Part shown: piece by piece, positions 9,712 through 17,856 of the stretch
How the letters are laid out: every line of letters begins with the position of its first letter
How positions within the stretch are numbered: position 1 is the stretch's first letter
Source: Campylobacteraceae bacterium
GTDB lineage: Bacteria > Campylobacterota > Campylobacteria > Campylobacterales > Sulfurovaceae
Direction: 5' to 3'
Length of the DNA stretch: 40,926 bases
Assembly (NCBI GenBank): GCA_026986355.1
Contig: JALSOO010000105.1
Coordinates: forward strand, 1-40,926
Made by a program: the position numbers and the translations under genes
Notes under the pieces: generated by a model
Seen by the model: the letters and a program-made list of their open reading frames with translations, nothing else
Databases searched by the model: none
What the model was told of the DNA's origin: nothing

Positions 9712-10344
9712 CTACACCTCATCAATACTCTTTTCATTTGAGATTTCTATACTATTTATAAATCTCTTCTTCATCTCTATTAGATTCTGTTTACTCTGTT
9801 TTACAAAAGTTTTAATCTCTTCTAAGTTTTTTACTCTTCCATGTCCACGTTGATGAAGTCTCTTTATGATAATATCTGAAGAGGCATCAACAATAACTAC
9901 CTCCAAAGAGAGCCTCATATTTGATATAATTTGATTGACAAGAGATAGAATATATGGGTTGTTTTGTCTATTTGTAGTGATGATATTTTGATATAGATGC
10001 GAAATCCCTTCATCTACTAAAACTATTCTATCTTCATTATATATATGAGTTAGAAAGTACTCTTTAGCCACTTTTTTAATGCTATTTCTAACAAAATTTA
10101 CTCTATTGTAGAGAGGCATATTTAACTCATAGGCAATTTTTATAATAAGCTTTAGAATTTTAAAAGAGTTTTTAACTTTAAAAAAAAGATAAAAGAGATA
10201 GAAATCATTTAAATTATACTTCTCTATTATCTCTATATCTAAAACAATATTATCACTATTTTTAACTAATTTATCTATTATGTAACTCTTGCCTACACCT
10301 GCTACTCCTGTTACTTCTATCACTCTTTTCATCGGATACCCCAT
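9712..10344 (-). CDS. Small P-loop kinase/NTPase
   Basis: GVAGVGKSYI Walker A, IVLVDEGISH Walker B, VVIVDASSDIIIKRLHQRGHGR. Confidence 0.65.
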   Translation of the reverse strand: MGYPMKRVIEVTGVAGVGKSYIIDKLVKNSDNIVLDIEIIEKYNLNDFYLFYLFFKVKNSFKILKLIIKIAYELNMPLYNRVNFVRNSIKKVAKEYFLTHIYNEDRIVLVDEGISHLYQNIITTNRQNNPYILSLVNQIISNMRLSLEVVIVDASSDIIIKRLHQRGHGRVKNLEEIKTFVKQSKQNLIEMKKRFINSIEISNEKSIDEV

Positions 10345-11585
10345 TTAAAAGATATAAAAAAAGTTCCTGTAAAGTATTTCACTTGAATCATCTGTAGACA
10401 ATTACCTATAATAAGAGCTACAGAGGTAGCAATTGATGCTCCTACTACTCCCTCTTTTGGTATTAGTATAATATTTAGTACGATAGCCAAAAGTAGGACA
10501 ATAAAGTTATTAAAATACTCCATCTTCTGTTTATGTATATATATCAGGATATTTCCATAAAAGCTCATGGCAGAGTAGAATATTTGTGTTATTGCAAGAA
10601 TAATAAATACATCATATAAACTATCTCTATTTTTAATATTTAGTAGCTCAAAAAGCGTAAAATAGTTTATGGCAATAAAAAGTGCTAAACTTACTATGGT
10701 AACCGATATAAAAGAGAGTAGTACAAATTTTGTATTGTATGAAGCTATTTGCGATATATCTCTTTTATCTGCAAACATTTTTGCTAATCTAGGGTAGTAG
10801 TAGGAGACAATAACTTGGTTAAAAAAGAGAACTTGTAGAGTAACTCTTGCTATAATATTATACTCTCCCACAAGCTCTAAGCTAACATATTTTTCTAACA
10901 TAATAATATCAATTCTTGATATAACTAGATAGGTTAAACCTGTAAAAAGTACAGGTAGTGAGTGGCTTGTGATATATTTTATCTTTTCATACGAAATTTT
11001 AGATACAAGATTTATATTTCGTTTAAATCGAAGATATAAAATTATAGATAGTGAAGCTACTATAGTAGATAATGTATATATATTTAAGATAAAACCGATA
11101 TTTAACTCTTGAGTTTGAGTGATATATAGGATACCTAAAAGAGAGAAATAGATAACATATATTTGAATATCTTGGAAATATATCCAAGATTTAATCTCTT
11201 TAATACTTCGTAAATAGGTTGAGTATAAAATAGTAAATGAGTTTAATAAAAATATAATAAATATTATAGGATAGTATCTAATATAGTCAAAAGAGAATAT
11301 ATTAAGGGCTATAAAAAGCAATATAGCTACAGCAAAAATAGTAATAGCAGAGTTAAAAAATATATAAGATATATACTTTTTATTTGAATACTTTTGTACA
11401 TCTCTAACCATAATATTTTGTATACCAAAAGATGATATTTTTGTAAAAATCATTATATAACTTAGTATCAAAGCAAATTGACCATAGGTCTCTTTGCTTA
11501 CAAAAAATGATGTCCCAAGTTCAAAAAAGAACTTGAGAAGTTTTGCAATTAGATTAATAACTGATATTTGAATTAAATCTAACAT
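10329..11585 (-). CDS. Polysaccharide flippase (Wzx/MATE-like)
   Basis: About 12 TM protein. N-terminal NLIAKLLKFFFELGTSFFVSKETYGQFAL, C-terminal GVVGASIATSVALIIGNCLQMIQVKY. Confidence 0.85.
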   Translation of the reverse strand: MLDLIQISVINLIAKLLKFFFELGTSFFVSKETYGQFALILSYIMIFTKISSFGIQNIMVRDVQKYSNKKYISYIFFNSAITIFAVAILLFIALNIFSFDYIRYYPIIFIIFLLNSFTILYSTYLRSIKEIKSWIYFQDIQIYVIYFSLLGILYITQTQELNIGFILNIYTLSTIVASLSIILYLRFKRNINLVSKISYEKIKYITSHSLPVLFTGLTYLVISRIDIIMLEKYVSLELVGEYNIIARVTLQVLFFNQVIVSYYYPRLAKMFADKRDISQIASYNTKFVLLSFISVTIVSLALFIAINYFTLFELLNIKNRDSLYDVFIILAITQIFYSAMSFYGNILIYIHKQKMEYFNNFIVLLLAIVLNIILIPKEGVVGASIATSVALIIGNCLQMIQVKYFTGTFFISFKWGIR

Positions 11586-11587
11586 TG

Positions 11588-14377
11588 TTATTGTGGTATA
11601 TTATAAATATGAATTGCATTTTTAAGAGCATGACCAATAGGAGCAACAAAATCACTACCTGTGTTATTTACCCCTTCTAATATATGAAGTTTTCCATTAA
11701 CAACCTCTATACCACGAGGGTCATATACACCATTGTCTCTCATCTGATAGGTAGCCTCTGTTGTTTTTGTTGTCCAATTAACTTTATGGAGTTCAAAGTT
11801 TGAAGTTGTAACCCAAAGAGTATCTCCATCAATTGCTAAACCAACAATTTTTCCAGTAGGAGTGGTATAGAGAGAGTTATTCATATCTACGCTATTGGTA
11901 TCAAAATCATAATTGTAGAGTGTTTTACCAATAGCTATAACAAATTGACCATTAATAAATTGTGTTGCAGGATACTCTATATTATCTAGTTTTCTATAAT
12001 CACTTAAAGCAAATGATTCATTCACACTATTTCTAGTTAATTTAAATATAGCAGGAGTTCCTGGTGCGAGTCCTGTAAAAATATATAAGCTATCTGAAGC
12101 TACATCATAGGCAACCGACTCTGTATCACATGCACCTTTATGATATTCATATCCACAAACACCAATTTCAGGGGCAAAAGTTCCTAAATCAATATCTGAA
12201 AATGTTGATTTTATAACATGAGTATCATAATCCATCTCATATATATGATGAGAATCATCATCTGTTATCCATAAGCTATTGTTTTGTGGAATAAAAAGTA
12301 TTGATTCTGCATCTCTTAATGCTTCAAGTCCTGCAATGTTAGATAAAACTATTCCACCTGTCTCAACTAAATCTTTATTGTTTCTAACAGTAAATTGCTG
12401 TGTTTTCTCAACTCCACTACTATCAAGCCATCTATTTGCTGAGTTAAATGTACTTATGACTGTTGTATTTAAATCATCACCATAACTATCTGAAAAAGGG
12501 GATACTGTAGCGTTTGGTTCAGATTTGAGTTTATAAACCTCTTGGTCATCTACTACTTCACTCCAAATACCCTCTCCACTATTTGCAAGTAGTATATTTG
12601 TACCATTACTATCAACAATAGAGACATCTATCTTATTATCATTTAGATTAAAGAGTCCACTTTTATTTGTCAAATCATTAATATTGATATTAAGCTTCCA
12701 ATCTCCACTATTTGGGGCAAATGGCGAGTAGGTCATATCTGTTGGTTCATTTGATATAGTTACAACTGTACCTTTTCTAAGATAGGCTAATGATAACAAT
12801 TCTGGTATTTTTGCAGAGAATGTTTCGTTACAATTCTCTTTGATTTTGATTGTAGCATTTTGAAGATTTAGATAATCTCTTGTTACTACCATCTCTAACC
12901 AAGAGCCACCATTTCCCTCTACATATCCAAAATAATCATCATGACCACTACCTTTTAGATACTTATTAGAAGCTACGGCATTATATTCATTTAAAACTAA
13001 AGAGGTTTTTTTTCTTCTAAAATTCTCTCTCATTGCAATTAGTCTAAGATTAATAAAGTTCTGTTTTATCAATGTACCATTTGAGTCTCTCCAATGATTT
13101 TCTATTCCAAAAGTACTTAATGCCATTGAGTTATTATCATCGCCATAAGTAGTATCAGTTGGAGTTACAGCAAATGAAGGGTCTTTTTTAAGTTTGAAAA
13201 CCTCTCTTCTACCTACATTTCCACCTGCGACTCCTTCCCCACTCTTTGGCATAATAGTTATATCTCCTCTACCTGATTTTAGAGATACAACCAAATCTTT
13301 ATGAGTTGTTTTAAACTTGCCCTCTAATATGGTTAAATCATCTATATTTATATTTATATTCCAATCTGGATTACATTGGTTAAAGGGGTCATAGCTTAAA
13401 TCAGTTGCTACCTTATTAGATATAGTCAAAATAGTTCCACTTCTCACTTCTGATAGCTGTTGGATATTTGGAAGTGTTGCTCTAAATATCTTATTACCAT
13501 CTCTAACAATTTTAATCTCTGATTGACGTAAATCTGTTTTATCTTTTAAAACTACTAACTCAACCCATGATTTACCATTTCCTTTTATCCGTCCAAAGTA
13601 TGTATCATATCCCTTCTTTTTAAGTTTTAAATCTTTTCTTACGGCATCATATTCATTAAGAAGAACCATTTGATGTACGCTACTATTTATATCTCTTAAA
13701 TTAGTAAAATCTTGTATATGAGTTACATCATTAGAATCAATCCATTGATTTGGTGAGCCATAAGTACTAATAATCTGTTTATTGGAAGCATCATCTCCAT
13801 AAGCTGGGTCATTTGGTTGGATATTGGAGTTTGGGTCTTTTTTTAGTTTAAATACCTCTTGGTTATCAATACCCCACCCCTTGACAATCTCTCCAGAGTT
13901 TTGCATTAAAACTGTTCCATCAAGTGATTTAATAGAGATATCCATTGTTCTATCAGAGATTTCAAAAGCACCATCAATATCTACTAAATCATTAGAGTTA
14001 AGATTAATAGTCCAATCAGGATTAGTTGAATCAAGTGGTGAATAGGAGAGGTCAGTAGGCTCATTTGATATTGTAAGAATAGTTCCTTTTCGTAGATAAG
14101 CCAACTCTGTTAAGTTTGGAAAAGATGCTGTTAGTTGATGTACACCTTTACTCCTTTTTATCTCTATTATAGAGCCTCTTAAATCAATAAAATCTTCATT
14201 GACTACAAGCTCTATCCATGAGCCTCCATTTCCAAGTATAGTTTGAAAATGGGTATCATATCCACTGTTTTTGAGTAGTTTATCCTCTGCTACGGCATTA
14301 TATTCATTTAAAAGTATAGAATCTGCATGGATAAATTCAAAACTTAATAACATTAGAAATAGTATATTTCGTCTCAT
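11588..14377 (-). CDS. Secreted protein with three tandem lamin-tail-like (LTD) repeats and a C-terminal beta-propeller-like region
   Basis: Signal peptide MRRNILFLMLLSFEFIHA. Three ~210-aa repeats each contain (V)LNEY[DN]AV...GNG[GK]SW[IVL]E[LM]VV...LR...YGDD...NRWLDS. Propeller-like SILFIPQNNSLWITDDDSHHIYEMDYDTHVI. Confidence 0.7.
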   Translation of the reverse strand: MRRNILFLMLLSFEFIHADSILLNEYNAVAEDKLLKNSGYDTHFQTILGNGGSWIELVVNEDFIDLRGSIIEIKRSKGVHQLTASFPNLTELAYLRKGTILTISNEPTDLSYSPLDSTNPDWTINLNSNDLVDIDGAFEISDRTMDISIKSLDGTVLMQNSGEIVKGWGIDNQEVFKLKKDPNSNIQPNDPAYGDDASNKQIISTYGSPNQWIDSNDVTHIQDFTNLRDINSSVHQMVLLNEYDAVRKDLKLKKKGYDTYFGRIKGNGKSWVELVVLKDKTDLRQSEIKIVRDGNKIFRATLPNIQQLSEVRSGTILTISNKVATDLSYDPFNQCNPDWNININIDDLTILEGKFKTTHKDLVVSLKSGRGDITIMPKSGEGVAGGNVGRREVFKLKKDPSFAVTPTDTTYGDDNNSMALSTFGIENHWRDSNGTLIKQNFINLRLIAMRENFRRKKTSLVLNEYNAVASNKYLKGSGHDDYFGYVEGNGGSWLEMVVTRDYLNLQNATIKIKENCNETFSAKIPELLSLAYLRKGTVVTISNEPTDMTYSPFAPNSGDWKLNININDLTNKSGLFNLNDNKIDVSIVDSNGTNILLANSGEGIWSEVVDDQEVYKLKSEPNATVSPFSDSYGDDLNTTVISTFNSANRWLDSSGVEKTQQFTVRNNKDLVETGGIVLSNIAGLEALRDAESILFIPQNNSLWITDDDSHHIYEMDYDTHVIKSTFSDIDLGTFAPEIGVCGYEYHKGACDTESVAYDVASDSLYIFTGLAPGTPAIFKLTRNSVNESFALSDYRKLDNIEYPATQFINGQFVIAIGKTLYNYDFDTNSVDMNNSLYTTPTGKIVGLAIDGDTLWVTTSNFELHKVNWTTKTTEATYQMRDNGVYDPRGIEVVNGKLHILEGVNNTGSDFVAPIGHALKNAIHIYNIPQ

Positions 14378-14425
14378 CTTATTGTCCTTTTTATTAAGAT
14401 GAGGTATTCTATATTTTTTTATATT

Positions 14426-14452
14426 AAAATATACTAAAAAAAAGTATATTTT
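14426..14452. repeat. Perfect 10-bp inverted repeat AAAATATACT-N7-AGTATATTTT
   Basis: Read directly, between the GMC oxidoreductase stop and the LTD-protein start. It may be an operator or a weak terminator. Confidence 0.6.
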
Positions 14453-14483
14453 GTTATATTGTATTTTATAAAAATAAAAAGAG

Positions 14484-16127
14484 TTAATATTTGTTCAAAA
14501 TATACTCCCCAACTCTAAAAGAGTTTGCATAGATAGTCCATGTATATGTCACTGAACCACCTGTGGGCATAAAGCTACCATCGGTTACAAATAGATTATC
14601 TACTTCATGTGCTTGACAATATCTATTCAATACAGAGGTTTTTGGGTCATCTCCAAATCTACACCCTCCTGCTTGTAGGTTAGCAGGTGGATAGGCAGAG
14701 ATAGAGCTGTATATATCTTTTGCTCCCATCTCTCTCATAACTGCTTCAGCTTTTTTGGCTAAAAGTCGTCCTATCTTTAGGTCATGAGGGTGTGCTCCTA
14801 TACGGATATTTGCTACGGGTACACCATAAATATCTCGATACTTCTCATCAACAGATACAAAGCAGTTATCAGTAGGTAGCCAATCATTAAATATCTCGAA
14901 ATTTAACTGTTTTTTCATAGTAAATTTTTTGAAAATTCTATCTTGTAGCTCCTCTCCCCATATTAATTTACCACTTTTCCACTTCTGTTTACTCGCTTTT
15001 GATATAGGATTTGCATGTTCAAATAGGAAATCTATAACACCACCTTTCATACCATCTATCTCATACCAATCACATAGACTTCTATTGACAAATAACCCCT
15101 CAACCATTAGCTCATTTAACGGAATAGAGTTAGCATCAAATTGACCAGAACCAACTCCTCCTGCTGAAAAGAGTAGATTTTTACCAACTTGATTACTATT
15201 GTTTGCTAAACCATTTGGAAAATTTTTCGATTTTGAGTTTAGAAGTAGTCGTGAACTCTCAACAGCTTGACCTGCTACTACAAAAATATCTGCTTCTATC
15301 TTATGCTCTTTTTTTGTCTGGGTATCTATATAGATAGCTTGAGTTACCTTTTTATCTTTTTCATTAAGCTTTTTGACAAAGGCATGAGTAATAATCGTTA
15401 GATTTCCTGTTTTTAGAGCAGGTTGTAGAAGTGATGCTCTAGCACTCCCTTTTGCTCCACTACTACATGGATATGAACCACAATAGTTGGAGTAGTAGCA
15501 ACTGTTACGTTCATCTTTGGATTGTGACAATATAGCTCTAGGTGTTTTATATGGCGTAAAATTCAATTTTTTACACGCTTTATCTATATATTTAGATATA
15601 GGGTGTTCATCTAAAGGTGGATAGGGGAACTCTTTTGTACTTCTTGGTTCATGATACATATAGGGTGTAACCTCTCCACTAACCCCTACTAATCGTTCTA
15701 CCTTCTCATAATATGGTTCTAACTCACTATAATCAATACACCAATCAACAACATTTGCCCCCTCTATTGCTCCAAAGGTAGATTTTAGTTTAAAATCAAC
15801 AGGTTTGAGACGATGGAAATAGCCACTCATAAAGTTAGATGAACCACCTACAATATTTCCATTAAAAAATGAGTTTTCAGTTTTAGTTGTGGTAGTTTTA
15901 ACCCATTTATCATCTTCTAAATCTTCTATAGTGTGGTAGCACTCCTCTAAATTAGGAGTAACAATATCTCGTTTACAGTAGGCTACCTCATCTTTACTAA
16001 AATCCTTCTCTCGTAAAAATCCTCCACGCTCCAATATAACCACATTTTTACCTGCATGAACAAGAGTATGTGCTACACCTGATGCTCCTGCTCCTGAACC
16101 AATTATACATACATCATATTTTTTCAT
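14484..16127 (-). CDS. GMC-type FAD oxidoreductase (gluconate/sorbitol dehydrogenase large-subunit-like)
   Basis: N-terminal DVCIIGSGAGASGVAHTLVHAGKNVVILERGG; C-terminal NLFVTDGSFMPTGGSVTYTWTIYANSFRVGEYI. Confidence 0.9.
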   Translation of the reverse strand: MKKYDVCIIGSGAGASGVAHTLVHAGKNVVILERGGFLREKDFSKDEVAYCKRDIVTPNLEECYHTIEDLEDDKWVKTTTTKTENSFFNGNIVGGSSNFMSGYFHRLKPVDFKLKSTFGAIEGANVVDWCIDYSELEPYYEKVERLVGVSGEVTPYMYHEPRSTKEFPYPPLDEHPISKYIDKACKKLNFTPYKTPRAILSQSKDERNSCYYSNYCGSYPCSSGAKGSARASLLQPALKTGNLTIITHAFVKKLNEKDKKVTQAIYIDTQTKKEHKIEADIFVVAGQAVESSRLLLNSKSKNFPNGLANNSNQVGKNLLFSAGGVGSGQFDANSIPLNELMVEGLFVNRSLCDWYEIDGMKGGVIDFLFEHANPISKASKQKWKSGKLIWGEELQDRIFKKFTMKKQLNFEIFNDWLPTDNCFVSVDEKYRDIYGVPVANIRIGAHPHDLKIGRLLAKKAEAVMREMGAKDIYSSISAYPPANLQAGGCRFGDDPKTSVLNRYCQAHEVDNLFVTDGSFMPTGGSVTYTWTIYANSFRVGEYILNKY

Positions 16128-16624
16128 GATACTACTCCTGCAAATTTAACTTTTGGTTGTGGTTGCCCTGTATGGTGACCCAACCATCTCCAACCTAACT
16201 CATCTCTATTTCCACCATAGATAGGGTCGCTAAGTAGTGCTTCTAATGTATAATAGAGTAAAAGAGATACCCAATTTTCTGCCTTTGATGAGCTGTTTAC
16301 AAATGCTCTTAATGCTCTATCTCTCTCTTTGATACTCATAGTTATAAAACCATTCTCTCTATTTATTAGTAGGTCTGCTCCATAGAGTAAAAATTTTAAA
16401 TCACTCTTGACAAAAGAGGAGTGAGAGGAGACCTTTAAAAGATAATTGGTAGCTCCAAACTCAAAAGCAGAGGGAGCTTTTAACCCTTTTGGGAAAAATG
16501 TCTCTTGTACGGCTTGTATCACTTTAAATGGGGCAATATCTATATGAGTTTTACTGTTTTGAGGAAGTAGAGCCAAGGCAGTTCCTGCACCAATAGCTCC
16601 TAGAATAAAGATACGTCTTGTCAT
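16124..16624 (-). CDS. Gluconate 2-dehydrogenase subunit 3-like protein with Tat-like signal
   Basis: MTRRIFILGAIGAGTALALLPQ twin-Arg signal; AVQETFFPKGLKAPSAFEFGATNYL and a C-terminal GGNRDELGWRWLGH motif; overlaps the GMC gene by 4 nt. Confidence 0.8.
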   Translation of the reverse strand: MTRRIFILGAIGAGTALALLPQNSKTHIDIAPFKVIQAVQETFFPKGLKAPSAFEFGATNYLLKVSSHSSFVKSDLKFLLYGADLLINRENGFITMSIKERDRALRAFVNSSSKAENWVSLLLYYTLEALLSDPIYGGNRDELGWRWLGHHTGQPQPKVKFAGVVS

Positions 16625-16625
16625 G

Positions 16626-16655
16626 GTTATAATCCTTTAAAAAAAGGATTATAAC
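16626..16655 (-). promoter_or_regulatory. Shine-Dalgarno-sequestering hairpin in the 5' UTR of the gluconate-dehydrogenase-like operon
   Basis: Minus strand GTTATAATCCTTT-TTTT-AAAGGATTATAAC-C-ATG: perfect 13-bp stem containing the AAAGGA RBS, ending 1 nt before the start codon. Confidence 0.7.
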
Positions 16656-16693
16656 ATTATATTAGCGATGTTAAATGTATAAGATGTTCCATT

Positions 16694-16780
16694 TTAATCA
16701 ACACTTTTAACACTAATTTGAATATTGTTTAAATTAGCATGTTTTTTTGTAAATAGAAATTGTAGTAGTTCTATAAACAT
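16694..16780 (-). CDS. Putative 28-aa small ORF/leader peptide MFIELLQFLFTKKHANLNNIQISVKSVD
   Basis: Strong RBS AAGGAG (16786-16791) 5 nt before ATG, preceded by a near-consensus promoter; ends in TAA. Confidence 0.5.
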   Translation of the reverse strand: MFIELLQFLFTKKHANLNNIQISVKSVD

Positions 16781-16815
16781 TGTTTCTCCTTTTATTAATT
16801 TTTTATTAAAAATTT

Positions 16816-16844
16816 ATTCTACTTTATTTTATTAATATTGTCAA
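16816..16844 (-). promoter_or_regulatory. Sigma70-type promoter TTGACA-17 bp-TAGAAT
   Basis: Minus strand TTGACA (16844-16839), ATATTAATAAAATAAAG, TAGAAT (16821-16816). Confidence 0.65.
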
Positions 16845-16852
16845 TATAAACT

Positions 16853-17689
16853 CTACTTAATCTCTTTAATCTCTTCATCTTTTTCTAGTAGAGAACAAAA
16901 TTTTAGACCATGTAGAAATATAGCCCAAGATATATATATCCACAAAAAGAAAAAGAGTAAGATACTAAATCCTCCATAGATGCTTAGGTATGTTTTATTG
17001 TGCATTACATAAAAGACAAATATACTCTTGGCTATATACCAAGCTAGAGAGGCGATAAAGGAGCTAATCGTTGCCGACTTATTACTGATATTTATATTGG
17101 CTGATATTTTATAGGTGAGAAAAAAGATAGACCAAATAATAAAAAATGGTAAGAGTTGCAAGGTATGAATAGTTGAGGTGACGCTATTTTTATCAAGTAA
17201 CTCTTGAATCTCTGTCGATAGATAAAACGATAAAACTAACATAATAGGTGTCAAAGTAACTAGTGTCCAATAGACTGTAACCGAAGCCCAAAAGCTACGC
17301 CGTTTAGTCTCAAAAATATCATTAACAATATAATCATAGTTCTTAAAAAACATCATAGAGGCAAATAGAACATAGATAACTCCTACCATTCCTAACTTAC
17401 CAGAGTTTTCTATAAATGTATTGATATAATGCAAAACCTCTTTTGAGTGTGTAGGCATCAAGTTCTTAAAAATAAGGGATTGTATCTCTTGATAAATATC
17501 ATCAAATATAGGAAGATTTGTAAAGATAGATAAGACAATAACCAATAGAGGAATAATAGAAAATAGAGTATAAAAACTCAAACTAGCAGAGTAATAAGAG
17601 AGTTTATCTGCAAAGAGTTCAGATAGAAAATCTCTTATAAATATATAATACTCTTTAATAAGTTGACGTATATTAATTTGATTTTTCAT
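16853..17689 (-). CDS. YihY/BrkB-family inner membrane protein
   Basis: SYYSASLSFYTLFSIIPLLVIVLSI, GGFSILLFFFLWIYISWAIFLHGLKF. Confidence 0.88.
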   Translation of the reverse strand: MKNQINIRQLIKEYYIFIRDFLSELFADKLSYYSASLSFYTLFSIIPLLVIVLSIFTNLPIFDDIYQEIQSLIFKNLMPTHSKEVLHYINTFIENSGKLGMVGVIYVLFASMMFFKNYDYIVNDIFETKRRSFWASVTVYWTLVTLTPIMLVLSFYLSTEIQELLDKNSVTSTIHTLQLLPFFIIWSIFFLTYKISANINISNKSATISSFIASLAWYIAKSIFVFYVMHNKTYLSIYGGFSILLFFFLWIYISWAIFLHGLKFCSLLEKDEEIKEIK

Positions 17690-17790
17690 AAAACTCTTTT
17701 TTTAGTCAAATAATAGCTAAAATCAAATTAAAATTTATAACCAAAAAAATTTTAAAGACTCAAGTGTCAAATGAATTTTAGAGTTAAATA

Positions 17791-17824
17791 TGTAGGGTGT
17801 AGTAGTCGATGACTACACCCTACA
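17791..17824. repeat. REP-like bulged palindrome TGTAGGGT-GTA-GTAGTC-GAT-GACTAC-ACCCTACA
   Basis: Read directly. 14 paired positions with a 3-nt bulge, just downstream of the nuoN stop; a GTAG tetranucleotide sits at the foot. Confidence 0.75.
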
Positions 17825-17856
17825 CATACACGCATAAAGGGTATCACTATAAAAGA

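Noticed and set aside
13007-13014. T8 (A8 on coding strand) homopolymer in the LTD-repeat protein as a phase-variation tract
   Set aside because: Eight-mer A tracts are common in such AT-rich DNA and here simply encode Lys codons (RRKKT); no evidence of slippage without population data.
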